A DNA stretch of 64,000 nucleotides from Primulina eburnea (taxonomy: Eukaryota; Streptophyta; Magnoliopsida; Lamiales; Gesneriaceae): contig NW_027330880.1 in assembly GCF_022965805.1 (NCBI RefSeq), positions 1 to 64,000 of the forward strand, written 5' to 3'. This document shows positions 1-10,526 of this stretch, piece by piece. A program made the translations under genes and the position numbers. The first letter of the stretch is position 1, and each line of letters opens with the position of its first letter. The notes under the pieces were generated by a model. The model saw only the letters and a program-made list of their open reading frames with translations, searched no databases and had not been told where the DNA came from.

Positions 1-2731
1 TGAGTTACTTTTGGAATACTTTATGGGCTAACTTGGCACAAAATTGTTGTTTTCTACTACTTGTCATGCTCAAACGGATGGACAAACTGTATTTGTCAAT
101 AGAACTTTGGGAACACTTTTGGGTGTTATTTTTAAAAAGAACTTGGATTGACATTTCTATGGACTTTATTTTGGGGTTGTCTAGGACTAAGAAGGGGAGG
201 GATTCTATTTTTGTTGTTGTGGATAGATTCTCTAAGATGGCACATTTTATAGCTTGTCATAAAACCGATGATGCTTCAAACATTGCGGATTTTGTTCTTA
301 AGAGAAGTCGGTAGGTTGCATTGCATGCCTAAAACTTTTGTTTCTGGTCGCGATGTTAAATTCTTGAGTTACTTTTGAAAGATTTTCTGGGCTAAACTTG
401 GCACAAAATTGTTGTTTTCTACTACTTGTCATGCTCAAACGGATGGACAAACTGTAGTCGTCAATAAGATTTTGGGAACACATTTGCGTGCTTTTCTTAA
501 AAAGAACCTTGATTGACATTTCTATGGATTTTATTTTGGGGTTGCCTATGACTAAGAATGGGAGGGATTCTATTTTTGTTGTTGTGGATAGATTCTCTAA
601 AATGGCACATTTTATAGCTTGTCATAAAACCGATGATGCTTCAAACATTGCGGATTTCTTCTTTAGAAAAGTCGTTAGGTTGCATGGCATGCCTAGAACT
701 TTTGTTTCTGGTCGCGATGTTAAATTCTTGAGTTACTTTTGGAATACTTTATGGGCTAAACTGGGCACAAAATTGTTGTTTTCTACTACTTGTCATGCTC
801 AAACGGATGGACAAATTGAAGTTGTCAATAGAACTTTTGGAACACTTTTGCGTGCTATTCTTAAAAAGAACTTGGATTGACATTTCTATGGAATTTATTT
901 TGGGGTTGCCTAGGACTAAGAAAGGGGAGGGATTCTATTTTTGTTGTTGTGGATAGATTCTCTAAGATGGCACATTTATAGCTTGTCATAAAATCGATGA
1001 TGCTTCAAACATGGCGGATTTGTTCTTTAGAGAAGTCGTTAGGTTGCATGGCATGCTTAGAACTTTTGTTTCTGGTCGCGATGTTAAATTCTTGAGTAAC
1101 TTTGAAAAGACTTCATGGGCTAAACTTGGCACAAAATTGTTGTTTTCTACTACTTGTCATGCTCAAACGGATGGACAAACTGTAGTTGTCAATAGAACTT
1201 TGGGAACACTTTTGCGTGTTATTCTTAAAAAGAACTTGTATTGACATTTCTATGGACTTTATTTTGTGGTTGCCTAGGACTAAGAAGGGGAGGGATTCTA
1301 TTTTTGTTGTTGTGGATAGATTCTCTAAGATGACACATTTTATAGCTTGTCAGAAAACTGATGATGCTTCAAACATTGCGGATTTGTTCTTTAGAGAAGT
1401 CGTTAGGTTGCATGGCATGACTAGGACTATTGCTTCTGATCGCGATGTTAAATTCTTGAGTTACTTTTAAAAGACTTTGTGGGCTAAACTTGGCACAAAA
1501 TTGTTGTTTTCTACTACTTGTCATGCTCAAACGGATGGACAAACTGAAGTTGTCAATAGAACTTTTGGAACAATTTTGCGTGCTATTCTTAAAAAGAACT
1601 TGGATTGACATTTCTATGGACTTTATTTTGGGGTTGCTTAGGGCTAAGAAGTGGAGGGATTCTATTTTTGTTGTTGTGGATAGATTCTTTAAGATGGCAC
1701 ATTTTATAGCTTGTCATAAAACCGACGATGCTTCGAACATGGCGGATTTGTTCTTTAGAGAAGTCGTTAGGTTGCATGGCATGCCTAGGACTATTGCTTC
1801 GGATCGCGATGTTAAATTCTTGAATTACTTTTGGAATACTTTATGGGCTAAACTTGGCACAAAATTGTTGTTTTCTACTACTTGTCATGCTCAAATGGAT
1901 GGACAAACTGAAGTTGTCAATAGAACTTTGGGAACACTTTTTGTGCTATTCTTAAAAAGAACTTGGATTGACATTTCTATGGACTTTATTTTGGGGTTGC
2001 CTAGGACTAAAAAGGGTAGGGATTCTATTTTTGTTGTTGTGGATAGATTCTCTAAGATGGCACATTTTATAGCTTGTCCTAAAATCGATGATGCTTCAAA
2101 CATTGCGGATTTGTTCTTTAGAGAAGTCATTAGGTTGCATGGCGTGCTTAGAACTTTTGTTTCTGGTCGCGATGTTAAATTCTTGAGTTACATTGGAACG
2201 ACTTTATGGGCTAAACTTGGCACAAAATTGTTGTTTTCTACTACTTGTCATGCTCAAACGTATGGACAAACTGTAGTTGTGAATAGAACTTTGAGAACAC
2301 TTTTGTGTGTTATTCTTAAAAAGAACTTGGATTGACATTTCTATGGACTTTATTTTGGGGTTGCCTAGGACTAAGAAGGGGAAGGATTCTATTTTTGTTG
2401 TTGTGGATAGATTCTCTAAGATGGCACATTTATAGCTTGTCATAAAATCGATGATGCTTCAAACATTGCGGATTTGTTCTTTAGAGAAGTCGTTAGGTTG
2501 CATGGCATGCTTAGCACTTTTGTCTCTGGTCGCGATGTTAAATTCTTGAGTTACATTGGAAAGACTTTATGGGCTAAACTTGGCACAAAATTGTTGTTTT
2601 CTACTACTTGTCATGCTCAAACGGATGGACAAACTGTAGTTGTCAATAGAACTTTGGGAACACTTTTGCGTGTTATTCTTAAAAAGAACTTGGATTGACA
2701 TTTCTATGGACTTTATTATGTGGTTGTGTAG
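1..2731 (+). repeat. Integrase-derived 364-bp satellite, segment A
   Basis: Tandem copies of a fragment that reads, frame by frame, as the catalytic core of a Ty3/gypsy integrase (DISMDF, then [36 protein letters not shown] and NRTLGTLL). The shared junction word ACATTTC falls at 151, 516, 880, 1244, 1608, 1971, 2335 and 2698, giving spacings of 363-365 bp. Each unit ends in a TGA at the junction, and the next unit continues in another frame because 364 is not a multiple of three. The segment is open at the left window edge and is interrupted at 2731 by copia-1. The parent was probably a chromovirus-type gypsy element, and neither gypsy family in this window matches it closely. It is best read as satellite DNA, not as genes. 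Confidence 0.93.
1490..2335 (+). pseudogene. Two integrase-core monomers fused in one frame (281 codons)
   Basis: An open reading stretch spanning two and a half satellite units. It stays open because one junction (near 1935-1950) has lost a base, making that unit 363 bp, so the usual junction stop is skipped. The first full unit carries the Ser-Asp-Arg-Asp form (ASDRD) that keeps the second catalytic Asp of a D,D35E integrase; the next has Ser-Gly-Arg-Asp. There is no zinc-binding N-terminal domain and no C-terminal domain, so it cannot be a complete integrase. A near copy lies at 15001-15846. I regard the open frame as accidental. Confidence 0.6.
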
Positions 2732-4801
2732 TGTTAGAGTAGGTGCACGTCGAGCCAAGTGTTGGCCGACTGTTCACAATGAAACTCTTTGTATAAACGA
2801 TCTTTATTTTAATAATATTTCAATTTATTAATTTGGCGCATCTTTATATTGATACCCATGCTTGTTGCATAGATAAAGTCCTTGAATATACAAATAGTAG
2901 AAAGAATATGAGATGCTCATATGATGAGTATCATGAAACTCATATTTGGAATACTGTATATTCTAAACCGTTCCTAGTCGATTCAGCCGCCACTAAGAAG
3001 GATAAAGGCCGCTCGAGTTAGAGACTAGTATCTGCGATGTGAGTACCATGTTTCATTGGTAGGGGACATTGTGATGTCCGAGCATGCAGATAGGTGCTCC
3101 TTGTAGAGTGCACTGAACAACCCTCCATAAAAGGACTTTCCAAGTGGTTCTCACTTATCGAGTGGAAAAGTCCTGGTTTATGGTTGTACAGAATTAGTCC
3201 TTATGACCCGGGACAACATTGAGACTCTATGTGCTAGCGTTTCACTTTGACTTGTTTACCGACTCTTATGGGGTCATTAGGTGGCAAGGTTGGGTGTTAC
3301 GGCGAAACATATAGGAGTCGATGCATTGTAGTCGGGGATTCACCGCTTACCTACGGGTATGGATATCCTATGTGTTTTTCATGTATATGTGGGTTGAAAT
3401 CTCTGATCAGAGTATGGTGGTAATTATGAAAGGGGTTTCATAGATTACACCATCGATGCAACCACAACATGACACATAGTATCGATTCATTGACAACTCT
3501 CGATAGACCAATAGTTGTCGAATCGGTCGGGATATATGAGTTGAAGGGACCGTACTGTACGCTAACCATAATTGAATGGTTCTTGCAGGCACTATCATGT
3601 GATACCTAGGGAATCACGTAAGCGATGCTGCTAGGCGTTTAACGTGATTGGTTGGGTACTATCAGACTTGAGTTCTGACGTTCTTACTATCAAGGAGTTG
3701 ATAAGTAAGAATGGAGCAATTGGGGTATGCTCGAATAAGGACATGTTTAGTCCGAATCACATTGAGATGTGAACCCACGGCTAGTTGTATCAATGAACCA
3801 TTGAGGGCCACACAAGTACTTGCTTTGTAAATCCCGAAGAGAAGTAAAATAGTTCAATGTGTTGAACGACTTATAAATGTGTTTATAAGCGTAAAGAAAA
3901 ATAGAAGTATGACTTCTAAGAGAGAAATATAAATTTTAATTTATGGAAGTGTTCCTAAGATTAAAATTTGGCCAAGTAAATAATGTAGTTGAAAATTGTG
4001 ATTTTCATAAACATTATTGGGGACTAAATTAAATTAATTCAAATGTTGAATTAATTAAACACTAGTGGACCTAGTAGAGTCTAAATAATTAAATTAATTC
4101 AAGTGTTGGATTAATTGAATAATATTGAGTCTTGTAGAGCTCAATTAAAATAATTATTTAAACTAGTGGGACTTGAGTAAATTCAAGTAATATTTAATTT
4201 ATCTCAAATGTGTTTGAGATAATTAAAATTTAGTCCATGGTTTTTAATGTGATTAAAAACCATATTATATGCATGAAATTCTAGGGTTTGCATGCTTTGG
4301 GGAGGTGAAGGGTTGGAGACTAGGCATGCAACTTTTTGCAACTTTTGAGAGACAACTTTTGTCAAGACCTAGGCTAGTCTCCCACACTCCTCATCCATCA
4401 CACCTTGGCCGAAAATTAGAGGGATATTCTCTCAAATTTTTCTTTCCTTTGTTCTTCATTTTCTTGGAGAAAAATTCTTCTCTTTGATAAATCCTTAAGT
4501 TTTTCTAGTGCAAAACTTAAGGGGATTTACATAGCCAAGTGGTGGGCTTTATTCTTGAAGGGGAGAAGAAGGAGCTTGTAGATTTCTCTACCAAAACAAG
4601 AGCTTTGTTATTATAAACAAAGTTGGAGCCATTTCATCAACTCTAAGGAGTTGATAGGTAAATTTCTACAAACATCCTATGAATGTTTTTGGAGTTTTTG
4701 TAAATATTACACACAAACATGAGGTGGCCGAAAATTTGCTCTAAAAATTTTATATTTTCGCTTCCGTTGTGTTTCCGGCCTCCGTAACCGGTCCGCTTTC
4801 A
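2732..4801 (+). repeat. Copia-1 5' LTR
   Basis: 2070-bp LTR, starting TGTTAGAG and ending GCTTTCA, immediately followed by the PBS region. The 3' third is AT-rich with repeated AATTAATT words. Short open frames inside (for example 4269-4487) recur in all four copies of this LTR only because the DNA is the same; they show no recognisable domain. A promoter is expected here, but I could not pick one TATA box over several AT-rich candidates. Confidence 0.95.
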
Positions 4802-4803
4802 AG

Positions 4804-4815
4804 TGGTATCAGAGC
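4804..4815 (+). promoter_or_regulatory. Copia-1 primer binding site (tRNA-iMet)
   Basis: TGGTATCAGAGC starts two bases after the 5' LTR end. It is the usual plant retrotransposon primer site complementary to the 3' end of initiator Met tRNA, where minus-strand DNA synthesis begins. Confidence 0.92.
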
Positions 4816-6088
4816 TAAGGTTACGGTTTTTGTGTAATATTTGCGTAATATTATGTTGAGATCGATTTCTAACCGTTTGAGATTTTTGTGCAACAATAAA
4901 CATCAAGGCCGAAATTTTTACAAGCAAAACAAAAAAAAAAAAATTTCGGGCAGCATGTTCGGGCAGCCTACGGGCTGCCCGGAAAATTCGGTTTTAATAA
5001 AAAAAAAAAAATTTTTTTGGTGTTGCCGGAATCCGGCGACGGAGCTCCGGCGACGGCGATGATGGCTAGGGTTTCCAAAAGTGTTTTGGATAATCTTAGT
5101 GTCATGGGCCTTGAGATGTTGGGCCATTGGATGGCCAACATAATTTGTGAAATTTAAATGGGCCAAAATATTTTTGGTGAAAAATGGTTTTTGGGCCCTT
5201 AAGTTTAAATTTACAATTGTTGCACATATTTTCTCATAAAATAAATAATTGAAGTGGGACTTTAATTATTTATAGTAAATTGTGATTTACAAGAAATTCG
5301 ATTATAAATAAATTAATTTGAAAGTAGACAAAGGTGTTTGTATACTTTGTTAATTTAATTTATAATTGTGGCGGTTAGTGATTGGATCAAGATATATAAT
5401 ATTGGATCAATTAATTATAGTGATAATTAATTGATGGTGTATGATATGTGATATTATGCATGAAGGATGATCAAAAGCCCAAGCCCAATTTGCTAGGTGT
5501 ATGCTAGGATATTTGTGTTGTATGATTGTAATAATTATCAATTTATAAAGTGGGCTTGGTTTATGGCCCGTTCCCACCCCCATGAGATGTATCCCTATGT
5601 GCCATGGATATTTAAATGTAAATATTAGAATAGTGGAAGATCAAGATTGGAAGATGGTGGCCTTGGTGATTATGAAGATCGAAGACATGTAATATAGGAT
5701 GCTAATGTAATAATTTAGTTGCATTGCATCCCGTGCATTTACCCTAGGATTGGACCTAGGCCCGTGTTTGGCTCACACGGGCAATTAGTTTTGGGGCGAT
5801 TGATCATCCTTGTACTGTTTTCTATTTATAATATATGCATGATATGTTATAAATAATGAGTATGTGCGTTATTATTATTATAATAACAAAGTTGCATGAA
5901 TCCGGCAAACATACGATCAAACATGGCGAGCTTTTAAAATAAAATTAATGATGAGACCTTTCAAAATTAAAAACCCTCATTTTGAATAAGATTCAAAATT
6001 AATATCAAGTCCGAAAAGGGGAATTATAAATTTGTTTATAATTTCCTTGTCTTCCATCGACAATGGATGCATGATGAACGCTACCCGT

Positions 6089-6397
6089 ACTCGGGGCTCG
6101 GCTCATATTATTGGGGGAGCCTTGAGTGCCGGAAAGCTGTGACATCCATTGACATTGTGATGTGAACTACGTGGAACTCCCATGATTTCGGCTCATATTA
6201 TTGAGGGAACTCATGGCGACCGTCCATTAAGGTTCAAAATCGATGGGTTAGGCTTGACACGTAAAGATGAACGACGTCATATTATTGGGTCCTAATCAAA
6301 CGTGAGACAAAAGTTTACGTAGAGGGTTGCATGGCGATGCAATTGGAAACTACCTTTTAGGAATTGTGATGGCCGATATTATTCGGGATCACAATTC
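6089..6397 (+). other. Four stem-loop motifs sharing an ATATTATT tip
   Basis: The octamer ATATTATT occurs at 6105-6112, 6195-6202, 6279-6286 and 6376-6383, each inside an inverted repeat. The last is strongest: GAATTGTGAT (6361-6370) pairs perfectly with ATCACAATTC (6388-6397), and an inner CCGA pairs with TCGG. The first has ACTC/GAGT and GGCTC/GAGCC; the second CATGA/TCATG and CTCA/TGAG; the third only distant CGTAAA/TTTACG. Stems differ while the tip is constant, as expected for RNA structure. The same set is present in copia-2. Function is unknown. Confidence 0.65.
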
Positions 6398-6579
6398 GCT
6401 AATTGGACCTTACGTACCTTCTGAGGAAAGTGTTTCCCGTTTTCACTAGAGGGTAGTGAAAATGTCAAAACAGTGGGAGCGATTATTTATAAAGTAAAAG
6501 TCCAAACTTTATATCTTATTAAATATTTTAAAATAGTCATTAACATTTATCTGTTTTACTTTTCAGTACAATCTTTGAC

Positions 6580-9500
6580 ATGTCATCAATTCGCAACCCG
6601 TTTTCGGTCATTCTCGAAAAACACATACTAACCGGACCAAACTATATCACTTGGCTAAGAAATTTAAAGATTGTCCTAAACTCGGAGAAGATCGCATATA
6701 CACTTACTGAGGCGCCCCCTGCTGAGGCTCCTATAGGCTGCACTCCTGAGGAATTGCAGACCTACAAGGAATGGTGTGACCATGACTTGAAGGCGAAGTG
6801 TTATATGCAGGCTTCGATGAACGATGAGCTGCAAAGGCGATTCGAGGATGCTAAGAATGCTGCTGACATTCATATGCACCTCAAGGAGCTCTTCGGAGAG
6901 CAGACTCGGCCTTTGAGGCATGCCACAGTAAAGGAGCTCATCACTTTACGCATGCGAGATGGGACTTCGGTCCATGAGCATGGCCTAAAGTTGATTGGGC
7001 TCGTGGACAAGCTCGTAGGCATGGATTTGGTGTTGCCTTCGGAGTTGACCACGGATGTGTTGCTGTTGTCATTGCCCAGCTCTTTCGATCCTTTTGTCGT
7101 GAACTTCAATATGAACAAGCTTGAGCCCAGCCTTGAAGAGTTGGTGAACATGCTTGTGACCTTTGAGTCCACGATCAAGAAGGAGAAGCCGGTTCTTTAT
7201 GTGGGCTCTTCATCTGGCACGAAGACCGGTCCACCTGGGAAGGGAAAGAAGCGTTCTTTCCAGCGTACCAAGAAGAGCGAGCCCTTGAAGAGGCAGACTT
7301 CGAGTCCCGTTGTGGCAGCCGCGCCAGTGAAGGCTGAAAAGACTGTTGACATCTGTCACCACTGCAAGAAGCCTGGACATTGGAGGCGTAACTGCAGGGA
7401 ATATCTTGCGCAGAAGGGTTCTGCCAAGGGTATGTTCTATATTGAAGTAAATATCTCAATTAATTCTACTTCTTGGGTATTAGATACCGGCTGTGGCTCA
7501 CATCTCTGTAATGATTTGCAGGTGATGGGAAGAAGTAGGAAGCTCCGAGAGGGTGAGACCTTCTTGAGGATGGGCAATGGAGCAAGGGTTGCTGCCAAAG
7601 CCGTAGGAGATGTTTGTTTAATTTTGAACAATGATTTTAAGTTTGTATTAAGAGATGTTTTATTCGTACCAGACTTGATTAAAAACATTATTTCCATTCC
7701 TATGCTTGATATTGATGGATATTCTTGTTTATTTGGCAAAGGTGTTTGCAATATTTACAAGAATGAATGTTTAGTTGGTACTGGTGAACTTGAAAACAAT
7801 CTCTATACCTTAAAATTGAAAGATATTCCACTTAACAATGTCCAAGCAATAACAACAACAAATAAGCGCAAACAAGATACTCTTAATTCGGCACAATTAT
7901 GGCATGCTCGATTAGGTCATATTTCCTCAAGAAGGATGAACAAGCTAGTGGGAGTTGGCATGTTTGATATGTCTGATATTAACGCTCTCACGACTTGTGA
8001 ATCCTGTCTAAAAGGAAAGATGACCAAAATTCCCTTTAAGGGCCATGCGGAGCGAGCCAAAGGGTTATTGGATTTGATCCATACCGATGTGTGCGGTCCG
8101 CTTAGCATCACCACTAAGCATGGACATGCCTACTTCATCACCTTTACCGATGACCATTCGAGGTATGGGTATGTGTATTTGATGAAATACAAGTCTGAAG
8201 CCTTTGAAAGGTTCAAAGAATTCAGAAGTGAAGTAGAGAAGCAATTGGGACGAAGCATCAAGACACTTCGATCGGATCGAGGTGGTGAGTACTTGAGTGC
8301 CGAGTTCCAAGAGTATCTAAGGGAGAATGGGATTCTCTCGCAGTGGACTCCGCCCGCTACACCGCAGTTGAATGGTGTTTCGGAGCGTCGTAACCGGACT
8401 TTGATGGACATGGTTCGGTCTATGATGGGGTTCACAGAGTTGCCGCCATCCTTTTGGGGATATGCGCTTGAAACAGCGGCAATGTTGTTGAACAATGTCC
8501 ATACAAAGGCAGTTGACAAGACTCCATATGAGATATGGATGGGTAAGCCTCCCAAGTATTCTTATCTAAGAATATGGGGGTGTCCTGCTTATGTGAAGCA
8601 GACAGTGGGAGATAAATTGGATAGTCGATCCATTTTATGCTACTTTGTGGGATATCCAAAGAATTCAATTGGATATTACTTCTATCATCCCCAAGAAACA
8701 AAGGTGTTTGTTTCTAGGAACGCAACCTTTTTGGAAAAGGAATTTCTATTGGATAGAAAAGGCGAGATGATAGAACTCGAAGAGGTTCGAGAGACACCCA
8801 CAGTTGTAGAACCCACACCCGAGAAGCCAAGTGAGGAGATACAAGCTCCTAGAAGAACCGAGAGAGTCTCGAGACCACCTGTGAGGTATGGTCTGCTTCT
8901 TGAAGAGGGCCATGATGAGCCTAATCTTGGATGTGATCCAAGGACCTTCAAGGAAGCGTTATCTGATGCCGATTCATCCAAATGGCTTGAAGCAATGGAA
9001 TCTGAGATGAATTCCATGCATTCGAACCAAGTGTGGAATCTTGTGGATCCACCTGAGGGAACTGTTCCCATAGGGTGTAAATGGATTTACAAGAGGAAAC
9101 TTGGGGCGGATGGGAAGGTATTGACCTTCAAGGCGCGATTGGTAGCAAAAGGGTATACTCAAAGACAAGGTGTTGACTATGAGGAAACCTTTTCTCCAGT
9201 TGCGATGTTCAAGTCCATTAGGATATTGCTAGCCATAGCTGCATGGTTTGACTATGAGATATGGCAGATGGATGTGAAGACAGCCTTCCTTAATGGGGAT
9301 ATTAAGGAAGAAATTTATATGTCTCAACCTGAAGGGTTTACATCCATCGGAAGTGAGCATATGGTATGCAAACTTCAAAGATCTATTTATGGTCTTAAGC
9401 AGGCATCGAGGAGCTGGAACCTCAGATTCGATAGTACAATCAAAGAGTTTGGTTTTACTAAGAATCCTGAGGAACCCTGTGTGTATAAGAAGGTCAGTGG

Positions 9501-10512
9501 GAGTGCTGTGACATTCCTTGTTCTTTATGTTGATGACATTCTACTCATTGGGAATGATGTAGGAATGTTGCAATCAACAAAGATATGGTTAGCAAGTAAG
9601 TTCTCAATGCAGGACTTGGGTGAAGCATCTTTTGTATTGGGAATACAGATCTATCGAGATAGATCAAGAAGATTGCTTGGTCTCACCCAGTCCACATACA
9701 TTGATACCATCGTGAAGCGGTTCTCGATGGATGAGTCCAAGAGAGGACATCTACCAATGTGTCATGGCGTGTCCCTATCCAAGTCTATGTCTCCCAAGAC
9801 TGATGCAGAGATAGAGGCGATGACACGAATTCCGTATGCTTCGGCTATTGGTAGTATCATGTATGGGATGATATCTACACGTCCTGACGTGGCATTTGCA
9901 CTAAGTGTAGTGAGTAGATATCAATCCAACCCTGGTCTTCCACACTGGAAAGCTGTGAAAGACATCCTCAAGTATTTGAGAAGGACCAATAAGTTGTTTT
10001 TGGTCTATGGGGGTGGAGAACTAAAATTGGAAGGCTATACCGACTCTAGCTTCCAAAGCGATATTGATGACTCGAAGTCAACCTCCGGATTCATATTCAT
10101 GCTCAATGGTGGTGCTGTCTCTTGGAAGAGTTCCAAGCAAGACAGTACTGCGGATTCCACCACTGAGGCAGAATACATTGCTGCATCGGCTGCAGCAAAG
10201 GAGGCTGTTTGGATTAGGAATTTCGTCCAAGAGTTGGGCGTCATTCCAAATGGAGTTGCTCCTATCCCGGTGATGTGCGACAACACGGGAGCCATAGCTC
10301 AGGCGAAGGAGCCAAGGTCTCATCAGAAGTCCAAACACGTATTGAGAAAGTACCACATCCTCAGAGAGATCGTTGAAAGAGGAGATGTCGTGATTGACAA
10401 AGTCGGCTCCGCAGATAATGTTGCTGATCCACTAACTAAGCCTTTACCAGGACCATCGTTCGAGAAGCATCGCGAATCAATGGGTCTAAAGTATATAGGT
10501 AGTTGGCTCTAG
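6580..10512 (+). CDS. Copia-1 gag-pol polyprotein, intact
   Basis: A single 1310-residue frame encoding all proteins of a Ty1/copia element. Gag fills roughly residues 1-255. A CCHC nucleic-acid zinc knuckle (CHHCKKPGHWRRNC) lies at 259-272. Aspartic protease has DTGCGSH with Asp302. The integrase starts with a GAG-pre-integrase zinc region (LWHARLGHIS near 440, CESC near 474) and a D,D35E core with Asp503, Asp566 (SDRGGEY) and Glu602 (SERRNR). Reverse transcriptase has FKARLVAKGYTQ and YVDD at 983-986. RNase H near 1190-1200 has DSTTEAEY. No stop or frameshift is seen and all catalytic residues are present. The stop is 14 bases before the 3' LTR. The start is the first Met after the leader. 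By eye the protein equals that of copia-2. Confidence 0.96.
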   Translation: MSSIRNPFSVILEKHILTGPNYITWLRNLKIVLNSEKIAYTLTEAPPAEAPIGCTPEELQTYKEWCDHDLKAKCYMQASMNDELQRRFEDAKNAADIHMHLKELFGEQTRPLRHATVKELITLRMRDGTSVHEHGLKLIGLVDKLVGMDLVLPSELTTDVLLLSLPSSFDPFVVNFNMNKLEPSLEELVNMLVTFESTIKKEKPVLYVGSSSGTKTGPPGKGKKRSFQRTKKSEPLKRQTSSPVVAAAPVKAEKTVDICHHCKKPGHWRRNCREYLAQKGSAKGMFYIEVNISINSTSWVLDTGCGSHLCNDLQVMGRSRKLREGETFLRMGNGARVAAKAVGDVCLILNNDFKFVLRDVLFVPDLIKNIISIPMLDIDGYSCLFGKGVCNIYKNECLVGTGELENNLYTLKLKDIPLNNVQAITTTNKRKQDTLNSAQLWHARLGHISSRRMNKLVGVGMFDMSDINALTTCESCLKGKMTKIPFKGHAERAKGLLDLIHTDVCGPLSITTKHGHAYFITFTDDHSRYGYVYLMKYKSEAFERFKEFRSEVEKQLGRSIKTLRSDRGGEYLSAEFQEYLRENGILSQWTPPATPQLNGVSERRNRTLMDMVRSMMGFTELPPSFWGYALETAAMLLNNVHTKAVDKTPYEIWMGKPPKYSYLRIWGCPAYVKQTVGDKLDSRSILCYFVGYPKNSIGYYFYHPQETKVFVSRNATFLEKEFLLDRKGEMIELEEVRETPTVVEPTPEKPSEEIQAPRRTERVSRPPVRYGLLLEEGHDEPNLGCDPRTFKEALSDADSSKWLEAMESEMNSMHSNQVWNLVDPPEGTVPIGCKWIYKRKLGADGKVLTFKARLVAKGYTQRQGVDYEETFSPVAMFKSIRILLAIAAWFDYEIWQMDVKTAFLNGDIKEEIYMSQPEGFTSIGSEHMVCKLQRSIYGLKQASRSWNLRFDSTIKEFGFTKNPEEPCVYKKVSGSAVTFLVLYVDDILLIGNDVGMLQSTKIWLASKFSMQDLGEASFVLGIQIYRDRSRRLLGLTQSTYIDTIVKRFSMDESKRGHLPMCHGVSLSKSMSPKTDAEIEAMTRIPYASAIGSIMYGMISTRPDVAFALSVVSRYQSNPGLPHWKAVKDILKYLRRTNKLFLVYGGGELKLEGYTDSSFQSDIDDSKSTSGFIFMLNGGAVSWKSSKQDSTADSTTEAEYIAASAAAKEAVWIRNFVQELGVIPNGVAPIPVMCDNTGAIAQAKEPRSHQKSKHVLRKYHILREIVERGDVVIDKVGSADNVADPLTKPLPGPSFEKHRESMGLKYIGSWL

Positions 10513-10514
10513 TG

Positions 10515-10526
10515 CAAGTGGGAGAT
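10515..10526 (+). promoter_or_regulatory. Copia-1 polypurine tract
   Basis: CAAGTGGGAGAT abuts the 3' LTR. A purine-rich tract in this place primes plus-strand DNA synthesis in LTR retrotransposons. Confidence 0.8.

Larger units (their letters stand above)
4802..6579 (+). other. Copia-1 untranslated leader
   Basis: A 1.78-kb leader between the LTR and the gag-pol start, with no credible coding frame. It holds a G+C-rich inverted repeat flanked by A and T runs near 4935-5015 (GGGCAGCC pairing with GGCTGCCC), a long AT-rich stretch, and a cluster of stem-loops at 6089-6397, listed separately. In a retrotransposon RNA this is where dimerisation, packaging or translation-control signals would lie; that role is inference. 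Confidence 0.8.

Noticed and set aside
488..880. Integrase-like open frames of 70-180 codons throughout the array as separate genes
   Set aside because: They are frame-specific readings of one tandem monomer, lack the integrase N- and C-terminal domains, mostly lack a catalytic Asp and end at the shared junction stop.
4269..4487. 72-codon frame recurring at 12065, 43811 and 51621
   Set aside because: It lies inside the copia LTR and recurs only because the LTR does; no domain and no support for translation.
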